Part shown: positions 23,523-25,874 of the stretch, one piece after another
How positions within the stretch are numbered: the stretch's first letter is position 1
Layout: the number at the start of each line of letters is the position of its first letter
Notes under the pieces: model-generated
The model's database searches: none
The model's input: the letters and a program-made list of their open reading frames with translations, nothing else
What the model was told of the DNA's origin: nothing
Source of the DNA: DATDAH01 sp036525535
GTDB lineage: Bacteria; Actinomycetota; Acidimicrobiia; Acidimicrobiales; DATDAH01
DNA: 25,874 bases
Assembly (NCBI GenBank): GCA_036525535.1
Contig: DATDAH010000231.1
Location: 1 to 25,874 of the forward strand
Direction: 5' to 3'
Translations under genes and position numbers: made by a program

Positions 23523-24511
23523 CAGGCGGCCTCCACATCGATGCGGAGGTCGTCGCCGAGCGGGGTGGTGCTGACGATGCGGCCCCGCCAGATGTCGCCG
23601 ATGGTGGGCGCACCCGGGCCGGCGAACAGGCCCCGGGCGTCGTCGCCGCCGAAGAGGGCGGGGGCCAGATAGAGCACGTAGCGGTCGATCAGGCCGGCGG
23701 CGTGGAAGTCGTGGGCCACCGCCGCTCCCCCCTCGACGAGGGCCTGCAGTACGCCCCGCTGGCCCAGCTCGTCGAGCACCTGGCCGAGATCGCCCCGGAG
23801 CTCGAGGGCGGGGTGGACCTTGGCCCCCTCGGGCGCGTGGCCGAGCACGACCCGGAGCGGGTCGCTCCCGTTCCCGTGGCGGACGGTGAGCGTGGGGTCG
23901 TCGGTGCGGACGGTGCCGGCTCCGACCACGACGGCGTCGCTCTCGGCCCGTAGGCGATGGGCATCGGTCCGGGCGGCGACACCTGTGATCCACTGGCTGG
24001 TGCCATCGGGAGCGGCCGTGCGGCCGTCCAAGGTCGCCGCCAGCTTCAGGACCACGTAGGGGCGGCCGGTCGTGCGGTGGATCAGGTACGGGGCCAGCTG
24101 GGTCCGGACCTCGTCGGCCATGACCCCGTCGACGACCTCGATGCCGGCCGCTTCCAGCCGAGCGAAGCCCTGGCCGGCCACCTGGGGGTCGGGATCCTCG
24201 ATGGCGACGACGACCCGGGCGATACCGGCCGCGATGATGGTGTCGGTGCACGGGCCGGTACGACCCGTGTGCGAGCACGGCTCGAGGGTGGTGGCCAGGG
24301 TCGCGCCCTTGGCGGCCGCACCGGCGGCCTGCAGGGCGACGATCTCGGCGTGGCGGCCGCCGGGCGGCTCGGTCGCCCCCGCGTAGGTCCCATCCGGGGT
24401 GACGACCACCGCGCCGACCCAGGGATTGGGCGAGGTGGAGGTGCGGACGCCGGCGGCCAGGTCGAGGGCGCGGGCCATGGCCGCCTCGTCCTCTCCTGTC
24501 GCCTGCGTCAT
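23522..24511 (-). CDS. ribD: Bifunctional riboflavin biosynthesis deaminase/reductase
   Basis: Deaminates and then reduces the pyrimidine intermediate. The 329-residue protein has an N-terminal zinc deaminase domain (about 8-135) with GGRHAEIVAL and EPCSHTGRTGPCTD supplying the zinc ligands. The C-terminal reductase domain (about 137-329) has RPYVVLKLAATLDGRTA, GAGTVRTDDPTLTVR and LVEGGAAVAHDF. The ATG at 24511 is preferred over one at 24553 because AGGAGA lies 6 nt upstream and the longer version would run into the riboswitch. The deaminase domain starts about 8 residues in, as usual. Confidence 0.97.
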   Translation of the reverse strand: MTQATGEDEAAMARALDLAAGVRTSTSPNPWVGAVVVTPDGTYAGATEPPGGRHAEIVALQAAGAAAKGATLATTLEPCSHTGRTGPCTDTIIAAGIARVVVAIEDPDPQVAGQGFARLEAAGIEVVDGVMADEVRTQLAPYLIHRTTGRPYVVLKLAATLDGRTAAPDGTSQWITGVAARTDAHRLRAESDAVVVGAGTVRTDDPTLTVRHGNGSDPLRVVLGHAPEGAKVHPALELRGDLGQVLDELGQRGVLQALVEGGAAVAHDFHAAGLIDRYVLYLAPALFGGDDARGLFAGPGAPTIGDIWRGRIVSTTPLGDDLRIDVEAA

Positions 24512-24530
24512 CCCGGTCTCCTGTCCGGGA
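24511..24530 (-). promoter_or_regulatory. Hairpin masking the ribD ribosome binding site
   Basis: On the minus strand TCCCGG (24530-24525) pairs with CCGGGA (24516-24511), with ACAGGAGA as the loop. The loop holds the AGGAG ribosome binding site and the last stem base is the A of the ribD ATG. This is the expected off-state structure for a translation-controlling FMN riboswitch. Confidence 0.5.
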
Positions 24531-24553
24531 CCGCGCGCGAGAACGCCGCACAC

Positions 24554-24680
24554 GGCCCCTCGCTCTCATCCGGACTTTCACCGTCGGCCCTGGAGTTCCA
24601 CCAGATCGGCCCCCACCGAGGTGGGGGTTCGCGGACTGTCACCGCCGGTTGGGAATTGCACCCGACCCCGCGAGGGGGCG
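24554..24680 (-). ncRNA. FMN riboswitch (RFN element)
   Basis: Binds flavin mononucleotide and lowers expression of the riboflavin genes. On the minus strand the conserved core is present: GGGTGCAATTCCCAACCGGC then GGTGACAGTCCGCGA in the 5' half, and GACGGTGAAAGTCCGGATGA then GAG at the 3' end. The closing P1 stem is CCCCTCGC (24677-24670) with GCGAGGGG (24563-24556). A variable hairpin CCCCCACC-TC-GGTGGGGG lies at 24610-24627. It precedes ribD by about 45 nt, with a promoter just upstream. No T-tract terminator follows, so control is probably at translation. Confidence 0.97.
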
Positions 24681-24687
24681 TGGAGCC

Positions 24688-24715
24688 ATGTTACTCACGG
24701 GTGGCCGTTCGTCAA
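24688..24715 (-). promoter_or_regulatory. Promoter of the riboflavin operon
   Basis: On the minus strand TTGACG (24715-24710), a 16 nt spacer and TAACAT (24693-24688) precede the riboswitch. The predicted transcription start falls near 24680, right at the 5' edge of the FMN element, which supports the assignment. Confidence 0.65.
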
Positions 24716-24986
24716 CCGATCGTGCCAGATTCGACCGGTCCCCCATTCGGCCGGCGTTTTCATCGCCAGGGCAACGAAATCGAGGGCCGAAACCGACACG
24801 GCCGGGAACCACCAGCCGTTGGGGCTGGAGGAACGCCAATGCGGCACCGATGGGGGCCTGGCTGGTGGGATGCGATCCCTGCGGCGCCCCGCCAGTCGGC
24901 GATCGTCACCCAGCCATGCGAGATCGAGTCGCCCAGGCTGCCGTTCCGTTTCGGGCGAGATCCGTTCGCCGCAACCCGAGCGGGGT
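24716..24986. other. Non-coding stretch between mogA and rib operon promoter
   Basis: With the promoter and leader these 271 nt form a gap of over 300 nt without a gene. A short stem CCAGCC/GGCTGG (24812-24828) is visible, but with no T-tract. Open frames here lack ribosome binding sites and family features. I see no tRNA or further riboswitch. Confidence 0.5.
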
Positions 24987-25475
24987 TCAGTGCTGGGTGG
25001 ACTCGCCGGTCATGAGGCGGAGGGCGTGGGGGATGACGTCGAGGACGGCTTCGACCGTCTCCACCGCCCCCTTCGACGAGCCCGGCGTGTTCAGCACCAG
25101 CGCCCGCCCCCGGGTCCCGGCCACACCCCGCGAGAGCCGCCCCAGGGGGTTGACCAGGCGCATGGCCTCGGCGATGCCCGGGGCCTCGCGGTCCAGCACG
25201 ACCTTCGTACCTTCAGGCGTCTGGTCCCGGGGGCCGAAGCCGGTGCCGCCCGTCGTGACGACGAGGCCGCTGAACCCCTCGGCCAGCTCCACGATCGCCT
25301 CACCCACGTTCTGCGTGCCGTCCGCCACCGCCCGCCGCTCGACGACCTCGAACCCGGCGCCCGTCAGGAGCGCCTCGAGGGCGGCGCCGGAGTTGTCCTC
25401 CCGAGTTCCGGCGATCACCCCGTCCGACACCGTCAGCACCTTGGCCTGCAGCCCCGTGGCCTGGTCATCCCTCAT
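24987..25475 (-). CDS. MogA/MoaB-family molybdenum cofactor protein
   Basis: Adenylylates molybdopterin (MogA-type role) or is its MoaB paralogue. The 162-residue protein has the family motifs VLTVSDGVIAGTREDNSG (about 13-30), VVTTGGTGFGPRDQTPE (about 72-88) and LVLNTPGSSKGAVE (about 125-138). The conserved GGTG and SDG loops are intact. The ATG at 25475 lies within the end of fmt (11 nt overlap), with GGGAG about 9 nt upstream. No other molybdenum cofactor gene is in the window, so the exact role remains open. Confidence 0.93.
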   Translation of the reverse strand: MRDDQATGLQAKVLTVSDGVIAGTREDNSGAALEALLTGAGFEVVERRAVADGTQNVGEAIVELAEGFSGLVVTTGGTGFGPRDQTPEGTKVVLDREAPGIAEAMRLVNPLGRLSRGVAGTRGRALVLNTPGSSKGAVETVEAVLDVIPHALRLMTGESTQH

Positions 25476-25874
25476 TGCCGTCGTCTCCCAGTCGTTCGCC
25501 CGGTTCGATCCTCGCGCCCTGGGCCCAGTCCTTGGCCTTCATGGCGGCCTTCCCCTCGGGTTGCACGATGTCCAGCCGGAACGTGCCCTGACCGGTGCCG
25601 ACCTCCACGGGCAGGTCCAGGTCCATCACCCCGGGCGTGAGCGAGCCGGGCAGTGGGTGGCCGGCCAGCACCTTCAGCCGCCTGCCTCGGAACGTGGTCC
25701 AGGCCCGCTCGAGACGGACCAGGCGGTGGATCTCGATGGTCGAGCGCAGCCAGTCGATGCGCAGCTCGGCGGGGTCGATCTTGGCGGCGTAGGTGGGCTC
25801 GCCCGCTTGTGGCGTCGGGTCCCGCAGACCGGCCTTCAGCGTGTCCAACAGCAGCGGGACGCCGATGCCGACCA
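25465..25874 (-). CDS. fmt: Methionyl-tRNA formyltransferase, C-terminal part
   Basis: Formylates initiator Met-tRNA. Only the last roughly 135 codons are inside the window; the frame stays open to the right edge. Visible are the end of the catalytic domain (LLLDTLKAGL, TPQAGEPTYAAKIDPAELRIDW) and the C-terminal OB-like domain (IHRLVRLERAWTTFRGRRLKVL, LPVEVGTGQGTFRLDIVQPEGK). RLERAWTTFRG replaces the more common RAxxPxPGAWT segment, but spacing and context fit Fmt. The start lies outside. It overlaps the next gene by 11 nt, implying translational coupling. Confidence 0.85.
   Translation of the reverse strand, partial: VGIGVPLLLDTLKAGLRDPTPQAGEPTYAAKIDPAELRIDWLRSTIEIHRLVRLERAWTTFRGRRLKVLAGHPLPGSLTPGVMDLDLPVEVGTGQGTFRLDIVQPEGKAAMKAKDWAQGARIEPGERLGDDGNEG

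Noticed and set aside
24512..24553. Upstream ATG for ribD at 24553
   Set aside because: It would extend the protein to the edge of the FMN riboswitch and has no ribosome binding site; ATG 24511 has AGGAGA at ideal spacing.
24812..24828. Terminator or small RNA downstream of mogA
   Set aside because: There is only a 6 bp stem with no T-tract, nearly 160 nt from the mogA stop and with no promoter for a separate RNA.

Overview
The window is a high-GC chromosomal segment of an actinobacterium. The partial 16S rRNA looks most like class Acidimicrobiia by eye; that placement is inference, not a database match. Gene order strongly resembles the infC-rpmI-rplT-tsnR-pheS-pheT-argCJBDFRGH block of Mycobacterium and Streptomyces. 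Nearly all genes lie on the minus strand, so the description runs from high to low coordinates. No mobile element, CRISPR array, tRNA, defence locus or prophage gene is visible. This is a housekeeping and biosynthetic region, and its most interesting signals are in start codons, leaders and small ORFs.

Right end (25874 to 20104, minus): the 3' end of fmt overlaps a mogA/moaB-type gene. About 300 nt of non-coding DNA follows, with a promoter and an FMN riboswitch. These head a compact operon ribD-ribE-ribBA-ribH-hisG-cold-shock-domain gene, which encodes the riboflavin pathway to riboflavin (the phosphatase step is absent here) plus the first enzyme of histidine synthesis.

Middle right (19235 to 20107, plus): a small island holds a DUF1844-like protein, a 19-residue hydrophobic peptide ORF with a good ribosome binding site, and a 63-residue two-helix membrane protein. 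The last overlaps the cold-shock gene tail to tail.

Middle (19014 to 12939, minus): the translation operon infC-rpmI-rplT-trmH-pheS-pheT plus one unrecognised 150-residue gene. Both infC and trmH lack any ATG/GTG/TTG upstream of their conserved N-termini. infC probably starts at ATA, and trmH perhaps at ATC. A hairpin-rich 130 nt spacer separates pheS and pheT.

Middle left (12910 to 3209, minus): the arginine operon argC-argJ-argB-argD-argF-argR-argG-argH, followed without a break by a 3-methyladenine DNA glycosylase and an EamA transporter, mostly with overlapping stop and start codons. argC has an apparently leaderless promoter with ArgR-box-like palindromes inside it. The operon encodes the route from acetylglutamate to arginine, with acetyl recycling by ArgJ and its own repressor.

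Left end: a plus-strand membrane-anchored hypothetical protein, then tyrS (minus), then a 387 nt leader/promoter region and the 5' part of a 16S rRNA gene (minus), cut by the window edge. The promoter proposed for the rRNA operon overlaps the tyrS stop codon.
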